Source: Gelidibacter japonicus (GTDB taxonomy: Bacteria; Bacteroidota; Bacteroidia; Flavobacteriales; Flavobacteriaceae). From it: a stretch of 64,000 bases of DNA. The notes beneath the pieces were generated by a model that searched no databases, was not told the DNA's origin, and was given only the letters and a program-made list of their open reading frames with translations. Of this stretch, positions 63,929 through 64,000 are shown piece by piece. A program made the translations under genes and the position numbers. The DNA lies in assembly GCF_010725055.1 (NCBI RefSeq), contig NZ_BJKB01000017.1:51803-115802 (forward strand), in the 5' to 3' direction. Position 1 is the first letter of the stretch, and the number at the start of each line of letters is the position of its first letter.

Positions 63929-64000
63929 ATGAGCAGAAAAATAGTTTTTAAGACCTATGACCAAGACCAGTTAAGTCTTTTACCACCAAGTTATGATGAT
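63929..64000 (+). CDS. IS1182 family transposase, N-terminal fragment
   Basis: 24 codons visible from the ATG at 63929, running off the right edge. The N-terminus KIVFKTYDQDQLSLLPPSYDD matches the KFKTYDQNQLMLLPPS-type start of IS1182 transposases. The reading frame is open to the end. Too short to judge activity. Confidence 0.72.
   Translation, partial: MSRKIVFKTYDQDQLSLLPPSYDD

Larger units (their letters stand above)
63868..64000 (+). mobile_element. left part of an IS1182-like insertion sequence
   Basis: The putative left end begins with the GGCTGTCTGAAAA hairpin and leads 40 nt later into a transposase start. Only the left end is in view, so the right end, inverted repeat and target duplication cannot be checked. 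Confidence 0.5.

Overview
The window reads as chromosomal DNA of a marine or soil member of the Flavobacteriaceae (Bacteroidota). The evidence is a full-length SprA (type IX secretion translocon), a probable RemB gliding protein, a T9SS sorting domain on a secreted protein, alternative complex III (ActABCDEF) joined to an aa3 oxidase, the local gene order maeB-ruvA-sprA-gcvH-vanZ, low GC content, and promoters of the Bacteroidota type (TTTG, 18-21 nt, TAnnTTTG). Nearly all genes look like core, vertically inherited genes. The only clear mobile element is an IS1182-like transposase cut off by the right edge.

Layout. 1-4.6 kb (minus strand): an oxidase assembly cluster, cyoE - two subunit III genes - subunit IV - a cysteine-less Sco-like protein - Sco. 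4.9-8.9 kb: probable remB and two TonB-family genes that share one C-terminal domain. 9-19.9 kb: vanZ-like, gcvH, sprA (7.2 kb), ruvA and maeB. 20-26.2 kb: an outer-membrane barrel protein (plus strand), queG, a GIY-YIG protein, a cytochrome P450 and ruvB. 26.6-38.3 kb: an eight-gene minus-strand operon, actABCDEF followed by oxidase subunits II and I. 38.6-43.9 kb: a SPOR protein and the rimP-nusA-infB operon. 44-50.8 kb: a universal stress protein, tRNA-Gln, a DUF2723 (GT-C type) membrane protein, a polysaccharide deacetylase and a T9SS-secreted beta-propeller protein. 51-58.8 kb: a thioredoxin-fold protein without cysteines, a metallophosphoesterase, a GH92 lipoprotein, a sugar symporter and an aldehyde dehydrogenase. 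59-64 kb: a small secreted protein, polA, a dehydrogenase-fold protein and the start of an IS.

How they fit together. The two respiratory clusters are complementary: the act-cox operon encodes the quinol-oxidising complex and the catalytic oxidase subunits, while the distal cluster supplies subunits III and IV, heme O synthase and the copper chaperone. SprA, RemB and the sorting-domain protein belong to secretion and gliding. GH92, the FucP-type symporter and the dehydrogenase suggest use of mannose-containing glycans, but no SusC/SusD pair is present.

The most unusual layer is intergenic. Tandem repeats with a 7-bp period occur at six places, each with its own unit sequence. They usually start at or inside a stop codon, and one lies in frame inside the deacetylase gene. 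Two families of 18-24 bp palindromes also recur; all three copies of one family sit 1-7 nt after a stop codon. A terminator-like hairpin lies between a near-consensus promoter and the rimP start and may be an attenuator.
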